Origin: an uncultured Bacteroidales bacterium
GTDB lineage: Bacteria > Bacteroidota > Bacteroidia > Bacteroidales > Bacteroidaceae
Assembly (NCBI GenBank): GCA_945788445.1
Contig: CALZMA010000036.1
Location: 1 to 7,883, forward strand
Direction: 5' to 3'
DNA: 7,883 nt
Below the pieces are notes generated by a model. It did not search any database. It was given only the letters and a program-made list of their open reading frames with translations, and had not been told where the DNA came from. Position 1 is the first letter of the stretch; each line of letters begins with the position of its first letter. Positions 1 to 6,608 of the stretch are shown in pieces. The translations under genes and the position numbers were made by a program.

Positions 1-899
1 CCTGCGAACTGAGCGTCGGAGTGCATACGGCCGAGGGTGTCCGTCATACCGTAGGAAGCGGGACCGGCAGCCATGTTGTCGGGGTGGAGCGTACGGCCCG
101 TACCGCCACCGGAAGCTACGCTGAAGTAAGGCTTGCCGGCGAGCACGCGTTCCTTCTTGTACGTACCTGCAACGGGGTGCTGGAAGCGGGTGGGGTTCGT
201 AGAGTTACCCGTGATGGAAACGTCCACGTCTTCTTCCCACATGATCTTCACGCCTTCGCGCACGTCGTCGGCACCGTAGCAGTTCACCTTGGCGCGGGGA
301 CCGTCGCTGTAAGCGATGCGGTTCACCACCTTCAGTTCACCCGTGTAGTAGTCAAACTTCGTCTGCACATAGGTGAAGCCATTGATGCGGCTGATGATCA
401 TGGCAGCGTCCTTGCCGAGACCGTTGAGGATGCAGCGGAGGGGCTTGTCGGCGGGACGGCTCTGGTTGGCCATCTGTGCAATCTTGATGGCACCTTCAGC
501 GGCAGCGAAGCTCTCGTGGCCGGCGAGGAAGGCGAAGCACTTCGTTTCGGGAGAGAGCAGACGGGCTGCGAGCTGGCCGTGGCCGATACCAACCTTGCGG
601 TCGTCGGCAACAGAGCCGGGGATGCAGAATGCCTGGAGGCCTTCGCCGATATATTCAGCAGCTTCCACAGCGTCCTTAGCCTTTTCCTTGAGCGCGATGG
701 CGGTGCCTACAACGTAAGCCCACTTTGCGTTTTCGAAGCAAATCATCTGCGTGCTCTCGCATTCCTGGTAGGGGTCGAGGCCATATTCTTCGCAAATCTG
801 GTTAGCTTCTTCAATGTCTTTGATGCCGTGTTTGTTGAGCGCAGCGAGGATCTGCTTGATGCGGCGGTCTTGGCTTTCGAATTTTACTTCTCTAATCAT
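1..899 (-). CDS. GGGtGRT family protein, 3' end cut by window edge
   Basis: The minus-strand frame opens at the ATG at 897-899 (MIREVKFESQDRRIKQ) and stays open for 299 codons to the window edge, so the C-terminus is missing; the family is usually a little over 300 residues. The name-giving motif GGGTGRT lies at residues 264-270, followed by LHPDN. Other visible blocks are GHGQLAARLLSPETKCFAFLAGHES (written here in two parts: GHGQLAARLL at 106-115 and KCFAFLAGHES at 120-130) and ILNGLGKDAAMI (157-168). Several cysteines are present (36, 47, 54, 92, 121, 156, 207), without an obvious ferredoxin-type CxxC pattern. No signal peptide or membrane segment is seen, so it is probably cytosolic. The biochemical role of the family is, to my knowledge, unknown. 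It lies 18 nt downstream of a scaffold-like Fe-S gene, which suggests a joint role, but that is inference. The start is supported by a strong Shine-Dalgarno 8 nt upstream. The long plus-strand open frame opposite it is a shadow. Confidence 0.88.
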   Translation of the reverse strand, partial: MIREVKFESQDRRIKQILAALNKHGIKDIEEANQICEEYGLDPYQECESTQMICFENAKWAYVVGTAIALKEKAKDAVEAAEYIGEGLQAFCIPGSVADDRKVGIGHGQLAARLLSPETKCFAFLAGHESFAAAEGAIKIAQMANQSRPADKPLRCILNGLGKDAAMIISRINGFTYVQTKFDYYTGELKVVNRIAYSDGPRAKVNCYGADDVREGVKIMWEEDVDVSITGNSTNPTRFQHPVAGTYKKERVLAGKPYFSVASGGGTGRTLHPDNMAAGPASYGMTDTLGRMHSDAQFA

Positions 900-907
900 T
901 GTGTGGT

Positions 908-915
908 CCTCCTTC
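908..915 (-). promoter_or_regulatory. Strong Shine-Dalgarno for the GGGtGRT gene
   Basis: Read on the minus strand, the 18-nt gap between the two genes contains GAAGGAGG ending 8 nt before the ATG at 899. It is the only good Shine-Dalgarno in the window; the starts of the scaffold gene, dnaE and nagB have none. It fixes the start of the GGGtGRT protein and suggests that efficient translation of this second operon gene is ensured separately from the first. Confidence 0.8.
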
Positions 916-917
916 GG

Positions 918-1619
918 TTAGTCTTTACGTGGGTCAATTGATTTAACTGCGCCCTGTTCGGCGGTGGTGCGGCCGTAGGTGCCCGTTACGCTCTTGAGCG
1001 CTTCGTCGGCAGCTACACCCTTCTTGATGGCATCCATGAACTTGCCCATGTGAACAAATTCGTAGCCACACACCTGGTCGTCCTTGTCGAGGAACATCTT
1101 GGTGATGTAGCCTTCGGTGAGCTGGAGGTAGCGGCTGCCCTTCACCTTCGTACCGTAGAGCGTACCCGTCTGGGAGATGAGGCCCTTGCCGAGGTCTTCC
1201 AGGCCGGCACCGATCACGAGGCCACCTTCGGAGAAGGCGCTCTGGGTACGGCCGTAGACAATCTGGAGGAAGAGTTCGCGCATGGCGGTGTTGATAGCGT
1301 CGCAAACGAGGTCGGTGTTGAGCGCTTCGAGGATGGTCTTGCCCGGGAGGATTTCACTGGCCATAGCGGCGGAGTGGGTCATACCGGAGCAGCCGATGGT
1401 CTCCACGAGGCATTCCTCGATCACGCCTTCCTTCACGTTGAGCGTGAGCTTGCAGGCACCCTGCTGGGGAGCACACCATCCCACACCGTGGGTCAGGCCC
1501 GAAATGTCCTTGATTTCCTTTGCTTGTACCCATTTGCCTTCTTCAGGAATGGGAGCGGGACCATGGTTGGGGCCTTTGGCTACGCAACACATGTTTTGAA
1601 CTTCGTGTGAATATTCCAT
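918..1619 (-). CDS. Iron-sulfur cluster scaffold-like protein (IscU/NifU-N related)
   Basis: A 233-residue protein starting MEYSHEVQNMCC. Residues about 48-95 resemble the IscU/NifU N-terminal fold: a cysteine-containing loop WCAPQQGACKLTL (48-60), then VKEGVIEECLVETIGC (62-77) and SGMTHSAAMASEILPGKT (78-95). This matches the pattern in IscU where a strand pair leads into a YGC-like cysteine and a helix rich in small residues. C77 corresponds best to the second IscU ligand. The first ligand position is shifted (C49 or C56), and no cysteine matches the third IscU ligand in the C-terminal half; C11, C12, C70, C106 and C184 are the others. It is longer than IscU (about 130 residues), with an extra C-terminal part. 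Such proteins are commonly annotated as Fe-S assembly scaffolds next to GGGtGRT genes; cluster binding is inferred. It is the first gene of a two-gene operon, with a promoter 64 nt upstream and no Shine-Dalgarno. Confidence 0.82.
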   Translation of the reverse strand: MEYSHEVQNMCCVAKGPNHGPAPIPEEGKWVQAKEIKDISGLTHGVGWCAPQQGACKLTLNVKEGVIEECLVETIGCSGMTHSAAMASEILPGKTILEALNTDLVCDAINTAMRELFLQIVYGRTQSAFSEGGLVIGAGLEDLGKGLISQTGTLYGTKVKGSRYLQLTEGYITKMFLDKDDQVCGYEFVHMGKFMDAIKKGVAADEALKSVTGTYGRTTAEQGAVKSIDPRKD

Positions 1620-1682
1620 TTGTTAATAGCTGTTTGTGGGTTTGAGTTAGATATAGAATGTTTGTCCTATTTCATTATGCGG

Positions 1683-1715
1683 GCAAAGTTAGTGCAAACC
1701 GAAGATAATGGCAAA
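1683..1715 (-). promoter_or_regulatory. Bacteroidota-type promoter of the scaffold/GGGtGRT operon
   Basis: On the minus strand TTTG (1712-1715) is followed after exactly 20 nt by TAACTTTGC (1683-1691), matching the Bacteroidota housekeeping consensus TTTG / TAnnTTTG. Transcription would begin a few nucleotides downstream, around 1676-1678, giving a leader of about 57 nt before the ATG at 1619. The match in both boxes and spacing is very good. Confidence 0.8.
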
Positions 1716-1794
1716 AGAAATGCAAAAAAGATTTCTTTAAAGTACGTTTTCTCTTTTGAGACTTTCGGCTGCACTCGAGGTGAAGGCCCGAACG

Positions 1795-1811
1795 CATGGC
1801 CCAGGGCCATG
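1795..1811. repeat. 17-nt near-perfect palindrome
   Basis: CATGGCCC A GGGCCATG: 8-nt arms around a single central base, lying 3 nt from the left arm of the larger inverted repeat at 1815-1893. It could be a dimeric protein-binding site or part of the same element. The arms are too close for a full RNA hairpin unless the central pairs open. Confidence 0.5.
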
Positions 1812-1814
1812 TAC

Positions 1815-1893
1815 ATCAGAAAAATCAGAAGAATCCGTAATCAAAAAAGGTTCCGTATCTTTATTGATTACGGATTCTTCTGATTTTTCTGAT
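1815..1893. repeat. Perfect 30-bp inverted repeat with 19-nt spacer
   Basis: The left arm 1815-1844 is the exact reverse complement of 1864-1893. After one mismatch (1845/1863) the pairing continues for five more pairs including one G-U, leaving a 7-nt loop at 1851-1857. Each arm carries a small internal direct repeat (ATCAGA, then AAA, then ATCAGA). It lies between the end of dnaE and the promoter of the next operon, both minus strand. RNA from dnaE read-through would form a very long AU-rich hairpin, but no T-tract follows on the minus strand (below 1815), so it is not a standard intrinsic terminator. It could be a dispersed palindromic repeat or a small non-autonomous element, or it could stop or stabilise the dnaE transcript by another route. 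Confidence 0.85.
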
Positions 1894-2037
1894 TCTTGGA
1901 AACCCGGGGCTTCACTCAGGGCCCTTTTGTAGAGCGCTTGCATACAAGTTTCTTTTTGGCTTAACGAAAACGTGCAGTTCGCCGGGCGGAAAAACGCGGA
2001 AAGGGAGTTGTGGCCCCTGGTGCGTGCGCCCGCCGCC

Positions 2038-5000
2038 TCAGTTGATGCGGTATTCGAAGCCTTCGGTTTCGTCGAGGAAGTTGATGAACCGGCTGTCCAC
2101 GGTCATGCGGCAGTTGCGGCTGCGGAGCGTGAGGTGGTTTTGCTGTTGCAGGTCCATGAGGTTGATGTAGACCTCCGTCGGCCCGGGCGACTGGCGCACC
2201 AGGCTGCACAGTTCGGCCGCATTGTCCTCGGTGAGCTTGTCGATGCGCACGTTCACGGTCACCGACTTCACCTTCTGGTCCTTCACGTCGGAGAGGAACT
2301 CCACGCGTCCCACGTTGAAGTCGTAGCGCTCGTCGTTCCAGCGGCGCTGCTCCACCCGGGCCGTGATGAAGAGCGAATAGCCCTCCTTGAAGTAACCGCG
2401 CAGGCGTGCCCAGTCGTCGCCGAAGACCGCAAAGTCGCCCGCTCCGCTGTAGTCCTCTATTTTAATGATGCCCCCGGGCTTTCCCGTGCGGGTCTGCACC
2501 TCGCGCACCCCCGTGACGATGCCGCCCAGCGTGAGGTCGCGCCCGGCCAGTGCGGGAAGGTTCTCGAGTTCCGACACCTTCGTGTTGCAGACCTTGTCAA
2601 TGATGATGCGGTAAGAGTCGAGCGGGTGGCCCGAGATGTAGATGCCGATGAGGTCGCGCTCGGCGTTGAGCCGCCGCAGGTCGCTCCATCGCTCGAAGTC
2701 CTTGGGCGGTTCGGGCTTAGCGATTTCTACGGTGGCCGCCGGTCCGAAGAGCGACATGGCGTTTTCCGCCTGGTCGTTCTGGTAGAGGTTGCCGTAGCGC
2801 ATGAGCTGGTCCAGGAAGGTGTGGCCGTGGCCGTCGGGCTCGACGAAGGCTTCTCGGGGTACGTCCGTGAGGCTGTCGAAGGCGCCCGCCAGGGCAAGGC
2901 ATTCGAGGGTCTTCTTGTTGCACGTGCTCAGACTGATGCGCTCCATGAAATTATAGACCGACGTGTAGGGCCCGTGGGCATCGCGTTCGCGCACGATTTC
3001 GAGCACGGCCGCCTCGCCCACGCCCTTCACGGCCCCCATGCCGAAACGGATGTCGCCGCTGTGGGTCACGCTGAACTTCAGGTAGCTCTCGTTGATGTCG
3101 GGACCGAGCGTGCGGATGCCCATCGACTTGCACTCGTCCATGAGCTTCGACACCGTCGAAGTGTCGCCCAGGCTTCGGCTCATCACGCCCGCCATGTACT
3201 GCGAGGGATAGTTGGCCTTCAGGTAGGCCGTCTGGTAGGCCACCCAGGAGTAGCAGGTGGCGTGGCTCTTGTTGAAGGCGTAGGAGGCAAAGGCTCGCCA
3301 GTCGTTCCAAATCTTCTCGAGGGCTTTCGGGTCGTGGCCGTTGGCCTTTCCGCCCTCGATGAACTTGGGGTACATGTGGTTCAGCTTGTCGATGAGCTTC
3401 TTGCCCATCGCCTTACGCAGGGCATCACTCTCGCCGCGGGTGAAGTCGGCAATTTCGCGCGAGAGGAGCATGACCTGCTCCTGGTACACCGTGATGCCGT
3501 AGGTATCCTTCAAGTACTTCTCCATGCAGGGGAGGTCGTAGGTGATGGGCTCCGCCCCGTGCTTTCGGGCGATGAACGAGGGAATGTACTGCATCGGGCC
3601 GGGGCGGTAGAGGGCATTCATGGCAATGAGGTCCTCGAAGGTCGAAGGCTGGAGTTCGCGGAGGTATTTCTGCATACCCGTTGACTCGAACTGGAACGTA
3701 CCGATGGTGCGGCCGTCGCAGTAGAGCTGGTAGGTAGCCGGGTCGTCGATGCTGATTTCGTCGATGTTGAGCTCAATGCCGAGGCTGAGCCTGATGTTCT
3801 CCACGGCCTCCTTGATGATGGAGAGCGTCTTGAGCCCCAGGAAGTCCATCTTGATGAGTCCCGTTTCCTCGATAACCTTGCCCTCGTACTGCGTGCAGTG
3901 GAGTTCCTCGCCCGTTTCCTTGTCGCGTGCGGTCGACACGGGCACCCAGTCGGAGATGTCGTCGCGGCAGATGATGAAGCCGCAGGCATGCACGCCCGTG
4001 TTGCGCACGTTGCCCTCGAGCATCTTGGCGTAGCGGATGGTGTCGCGCAGGAGCGGGTCGGGCGAGGTCTCCGCCTCGCGGAGTTCGGGGATGGCCGCGA
4101 TGGCGTTGGGGAGGTTCATCTTGGGCACCTTGCCGTCGGGTCCTTCGGGGAGCTTGTCGGGAATGAGCTTGCAGAGGCGGTTGCTTTCGGGAATGCTGAG
4201 TTTCTGCACGCGGGCCACGTCCTTGATGGCCAGCTTCGTGGCCATGGTGCCGTAGGTGATGATGTGCGCCACCTTTTCCGCCCCATACTTCTGCGTCACC
4301 CAGTTGAGCACGCGGCCGCGGCCGTCGTCGTCGAAGTCGACGTCGATATCGGGGAGGGAGATACGGTCGGGGTTGAGGAAACGCTCGAACAGGAGGTCGT
4401 ACTTGATGGGGTCGATTTGGGTGATGCCGAGGCAGTAGGCCACGGCACTGCCGGCTGCGGAGCCACGGCCCGGGCCCACGCTCACGTCGAGCTGCTCGCG
4501 GGCGGCGCGGATGTAGTCCTGCACGATGAGGAAGTAGCCCGGGAAACCCATCGTCTTCATGATGTGGAGCTCAAACTTGATGCGCTCCTCTGTCTCTGCG
4601 TCCAGGGGCTTGCCGTAGCGGCGGTAGGCCCCCTCGTAAGCCAATTTGGCGAGGTAGTCGGCTTCGAGCTTGATGCGGTAGAGCTTGTCGAAGCCGCCGA
4701 GCTTCTTGATCTTCTTCATGCCCTCCTCGTCGCTCATCACCACCTTGCCGTTCTCGTCGCGCGTGAATTCCTCGAAGAGGTCTTGCTCCGTGAGCCTCCG
4801 GCGGTACTCCTCCTCTGTGCCGAAGTCGGCAGGAATGTCGAAGTTGGGCATGATGGGGGCGTGGTCGATGGAGTAGGTTTCGACCTTGTCGCAGATTTCC
4901 ACCGTCGTGGCCAGGGCTTCGGGCACATCGGCGAAGATGGCGTTCATCTCCGCCTGCGTCTTGAACCATTCCTGCTTGGTGTAGAGCATGCGCGAGGGGT

Positions 5001-5904
5001 CAGACAGTTCTCGGCCCGTGGAGAGGCAGATGAGGCGGTCGTGGGCCTCGGCATTCTCCTCGTCGACGAAGTGGCAGTCGTTGGAACAAATGTACTTCAC
5101 GCCGCACTTCTCGGCGAGTTTCAGCAGCTGTTCGTTCACCTTCACCTGCTCGGGGTAGGTCTCGCGGTTGGCGCGGATGTCGGGGTTGGTCACCTGGTGG
5201 CGCTGGAGTTCGAGGTAATAGTCGTCGCCGAACACGTCCTTGAACCAGCGCACGGCCTTCTCGGCCTCCTCGAGCTGCCCGCGCATGATTTTCTGCGGAA
5301 TTTCACCGCCGAGGCAGGCCGAGCAGACGATGAGGCCTTCGCGGAAGGCGGCGAGGTCGGCGTGGTCGGTGCGCGGTCGCATGTAGAAACCGTCCACCCA
5401 GGAGCGCGACACGAGCTTCACCAGGTTGTGGTAGCCCTTTTCGTTCTTGGCCAGCACTACGAGGTGCCAGCCGGACTGGTCGCCGCGCTCCACCTTGAGT
5501 TTCTTGTCGCCGCGGCGGGCCACATACATTTCGCAACCGAAGATGGGCTTGAAGTTGGCCACGGGCCGCTGGCGTGCAATCTCGGCCTCGCAGTCGGCGA
5601 TGAGCTGTTCGGCCGTCTTCCCCGCGTCAGGATTTTTCCCCTCCTTGTCCGGCACGGGCGTATAGGTGCCGTCCTTCAGCGCGGCGAGTTTTTCCTCCGC
5701 CTGCTTCAGCGCGCCCTTGGCCTTCCCCGTCACTTTTTGGGTATAGTTGAAGAATTCCTTGATGCCCATCATGTTGCCATGGTCGGTCACTGCCATTCCG
5801 CGCATGCCGTCGCGCACAGCCTTGTCTACGAGCTTCGAGACGGCTGCCTGACCGTCGAGAATAGAGTATTGTGTATGAACATGGAGATGAACAAAGTCTT
5901 GCAT
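2038..5904 (-). CDS. dnaE: DNA polymerase III alpha subunit (replicative polymerase)
   Basis: Complete, 1288 residues, longer than E. coli DnaE (1160) and near the usual Bacteroidales size. It is the catalytic subunit of the chromosomal replicase. Domain order: PHP domain (about 1-300; FVHLHVHTQYSILDG at the N-terminus, AVTDHGN at 38-44); polymerase core with GPGRGSAAGS (477-486), catalytic PDIDVDF (518-524, D521 and D523 matching the E. coli palm aspartates) and third aspartate D687 in IKMDFLGLKTL; FNKSHA (877-882); a likely sliding-clamp peptide MSLFG (1050-1054); and an OB-fold domain from roughly 1100, with LTLGG at 1124-1128. Unlike E. coli, all PHP metal-ligand positions checked are kept (H8, H10, D17, H42, E125, H236, H278). 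A charged insertion of some 55 residues occupies about 60-115. The frame extends 19 codons further upstream, but that Met lies inside the promoter, so MQDFVHLH at 5904 is the start. There is no Shine-Dalgarno and no clear intrinsic terminator downstream. It appears monocistronic. Confidence 0.97.
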   Translation of the reverse strand: MQDFVHLHVHTQYSILDGQAAVSKLVDKAVRDGMRGMAVTDHGNMMGIKEFFNYTQKVTGKAKGALKQAEEKLAALKDGTYTPVPDKEGKNPDAGKTAEQLIADCEAEIARQRPVANFKPIFGCEMYVARRGDKKLKVERGDQSGWHLVVLAKNEKGYHNLVKLVSRSWVDGFYMRPRTDHADLAAFREGLIVCSACLGGEIPQKIMRGQLEEAEKAVRWFKDVFGDDYYLELQRHQVTNPDIRANRETYPEQVKVNEQLLKLAEKCGVKYICSNDCHFVDEENAEAHDRLICLSTGRELSDPSRMLYTKQEWFKTQAEMNAIFADVPEALATTVEICDKVETYSIDHAPIMPNFDIPADFGTEEEYRRRLTEQDLFEEFTRDENGKVVMSDEEGMKKIKKLGGFDKLYRIKLEADYLAKLAYEGAYRRYGKPLDAETEERIKFELHIMKTMGFPGYFLIVQDYIRAAREQLDVSVGPGRGSAAGSAVAYCLGITQIDPIKYDLLFERFLNPDRISLPDIDVDFDDDGRGRVLNWVTQKYGAEKVAHIITYGTMATKLAIKDVARVQKLSIPESNRLCKLIPDKLPEGPDGKVPKMNLPNAIAAIPELREAETSPDPLLRDTIRYAKMLEGNVRNTGVHACGFIICRDDISDWVPVSTARDKETGEELHCTQYEGKVIEETGLIKMDFLGLKTLSIIKEAVENIRLSLGIELNIDEISIDDPATYQLYCDGRTIGTFQFESTGMQKYLRELQPSTFEDLIAMNALYRPGPMQYIPSFIARKHGAEPITYDLPCMEKYLKDTYGITVYQEQVMLLSREIADFTRGESDALRKAMGKKLIDKLNHMYPKFIEGGKANGHDPKALEKIWNDWRAFASYAFNKSHATCYSWVAYQTAYLKANYPSQYMAGVMSRSLGDTSTVSKLMDECKSMGIRTLGPDINESYLKFSVTHSGDIRFGMGAVKGVGEAAVLEIVRERDAHGPYTSVYNFMERISLSTCNKKTLECLALAGAFDSLTDVPREAFVEPDGHGHTFLDQLMRYGNLYQNDQAENAMSLFGPAATVEIAKPEPPKDFERWSDLRRLNAERDLIGIYISGHPLDSYRIIIDKVCNTKVSELENLPALAGRDLTLGGIVTGVREVQTRTGKPGGIIKIEDYSGAGDFAVFGDDWARLRGYFKEGYSLFITARVEQRRWNDERYDFNVGRVEFLSDVKDQKVKSVTVNVRIDKLTEDNAAELCSLVRQSPGPTEVYINLMDLQQQNHLTLRSRNCRMTVDSRFINFLDETEGFEYRIN

Positions 5905-5930
5905 AAAATTCTTATTCTGGGATGATGGCA

Positions 5931-5962
5931 CAAAAGTAGAAAAACCCCTGCACTCCACCAAA
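5931..5962 (-). promoter_or_regulatory. Bacteroidota-type promoter of dnaE
   Basis: On the minus strand TTTG (5959-5962) is followed after exactly 20 nt by TACTTTTG (5931-5938). The expected transcript begins near 5923-5926, giving a leader of only about 20 nt before the ATG at 5904, A-rich and without Shine-Dalgarno. The position of this promoter rules out the longer open-frame start at 5961. Confidence 0.8.
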
Positions 5963-6019
5963 CGCCCGCGCGCTGTTTCGCCCGGCTCCGGGTGCCCGGA
6001 GGCGCGCTGCGGGGGCGTT
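5961..6019. repeat. GC-rich palindromic structure just upstream of the dnaE promoter
   Basis: A nested inverted repeat. The centre CTCCGGG / CCCGGAG (5986-5992 and 5995-6001) has 7-nt arms with 2 nt between. GCGCGC at 5968-5973 can pair with GCGCGC at 6002-6007, and AACGCCC (5961-5967) with GGGCGTT (6013-6019), leaving a 5-nt bulge. GCGCGCTG also occurs twice as a direct repeat (5968-5975, 6002-6009). The block abuts the -33 box of dnaE and is far more GC-rich than the AT-rich stretch to its right. It could be a regulator site, a cruciform, or a block to transcription arriving from the repeat region. Confidence 0.55.
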
Positions 6020-6031
6020 TTCCGCCCTCTA

Positions 6032-6320
6032 TATATACGTAAAATGAACCTCGCAAAAATGTTTCAACCCTTCAGCCAATGTTTCAACCCCACTGGTTTC
6101 CAGAGAGAATGCGGCTGAAGGGTTTGGTTTTCAAACCTTTCAAACTGTTCAGCCTGACTGAACCCCTGTGGGCGGAAACTTCATCCGGCAATATCAGCCT
6201 GAACCCTGCTGAAGGGTTTAAAAACTCAACCCTTCAGCCACTTTCCCTCCGATTTCCAATGAATTAGGGACAAGCGCTGAAGGGTTGAAACATTTTTCAA
6301 GGGACATACAAACGTATATA
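6032..6320. repeat. Inverted pair of 45-nt arms, possible small non-autonomous element
   Basis: The 22 nt at 6055-6076 are the exact reverse complement of 6276-6297. Outward of each arm, after exactly 14 nt on both sides, lies the same 9-mer: TATATACGT at 6032-6040 and its complement ACGTATATA at 6312-6320. The two composite arms therefore match in content and spacing and enclose about 200 nt without a plausible gene. This resembles the ends of a miniature inverted-repeat element, but no target-site duplication is evident. Confidence 0.6.
6208..6238. repeat. Hairpin formed by two repeat copies
   Basis: GCTGAAGGGTT (6208-6218) pairs perfectly over 11 bp with AACCCTTCAGC (6228-6238) around a 9-nt A-rich loop. 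No T-tract follows, so it is not read as an intrinsic terminator. Confidence 0.6.
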
Positions 6321-6347
6321 ATAGGCGCATGTTTCAAACCCTTCAGC
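6276..6347. repeat. Long hairpin formed by the last two repeat copies
   Basis: Positions 6276-6293 pair with 6329-6347 over 18 bp, with a single bulged A in the right arm, enclosing a 35-nt AT-rich loop. The left arm is shared with the larger 6032-6320 inverted pair, so two alternative foldings compete for it. Confidence 0.6.
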
Positions 6348-6348
6348 C

Positions 6349-6608
6349 AGTTCTCCACCCACGTTCCGACCACATACACCTGGGCTCGCGCCCCCGCCAC
6401 ACCGCGAACAAGAAAGGCTTTTCTAATATATAGGAACAGGCACCCCGCCCCTCCCTTGACCACCCCCGCACTTTGGCAATCCAATCCCTGAAGTTGCCGC
6501 GCCGAAGCCTGGGACTGTCGCGCCGAAAGGCCGATTTGGCAAACGCCCCCTGCACCGCGGCGTATTTCACCTTTCCCCCACCCCACCCACAATAAAACCT
6601 AAAAAAAC
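6349..6608. other. Intergenic stretch without recognisable gene
   Basis: The reading frames here are short, low-complexity in translation (proline/arginine or glycine/arginine rich) and lack promoter or family signals; none is called. The only internal structure noted is a near-direct repeat, TGCCGCGCCGAA at 6495-6506 and TGTCGCGCCGAA at 6516-6527 (11 of 12 identical, 21 nt apart, about two helical turns), lying about 80 nt upstream of the nagB -33 box. It might be a regulator site. Confidence 0.4.

Larger units (their letters stand above)
6061..6348. repeat. Cluster of GTTTCAACCCTTCAGCC repeats in alternating orientation
   Basis: The core CCCTTCAGC occurs three times on the plus strand (6068-6076, 6230-6238, 6339-6347) and three times on the minus strand (6114-6122, 6208-6216, 6276-6284). 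The longer form GTTTCAACCCTTCAGC is present at 6061 and, inverted, ending at 6276; the copy at 6331-6348 has one extra A. A half copy GTTTCAACCC lies at 6081-6090 and a degenerate copy at about 6128-6154. The order is + (half +) - (degenerate +) - + - +, so neighbouring copies pair into hairpins. There is no constant spacing, so this is not a CRISPR array. No gene is seen in this stretch. Confidence 0.8.

Noticed and set aside
21..941. 306-codon plus-strand open frame opposite the GGGtGRT gene
   Set aside because: The minus-strand frame carries the family motif and a Shine-Dalgarno-supported start; the plus-strand frame has neither.
1815..1893. Reading the 30-bp palindrome as a normal intrinsic terminator for dnaE
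   Set aside because: The stem is far longer than usual and is not followed by a T-tract on the minus strand; kept as a repeat of unknown role.
1737..1943. 68-codon minus-strand frame across the 30-bp palindrome
   Set aside because: Most of it is translated palindrome, giving a serine/aspartate-rich peptide with no family resemblance, and the promoter of the next operon lies immediately downstream.
1972..3684. 570-codon plus-strand open frame opposite the 3' half of dnaE
   Set aside because: Same reason: a shadow of dnaE codon bias, no family resemblance, and composition typical of antisense frames.
3898..5925. 675-codon plus-strand open frame opposite dnaE
   Set aside because: It is antisense to a clearly real dnaE with all catalytic motifs. 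Its translation is rich in V, A, H, E, G and D repeats with no recognisable domain, as expected from the complement of GC-biased codons, and no promoter or ribosome site was seen for it.
5905..5961. Upstream extension of DnaE by 19 residues to a Met at 5961
   Set aside because: The extra codons cover the promoter boxes at 5931-5962 and do not match the family N-terminus, which begins at MQDFVHLH.
6061..6348. CRISPR array
   Set aside because: Repeat units are short, alternate in orientation and are unevenly spaced; there are no uniform spacers and no cas genes.
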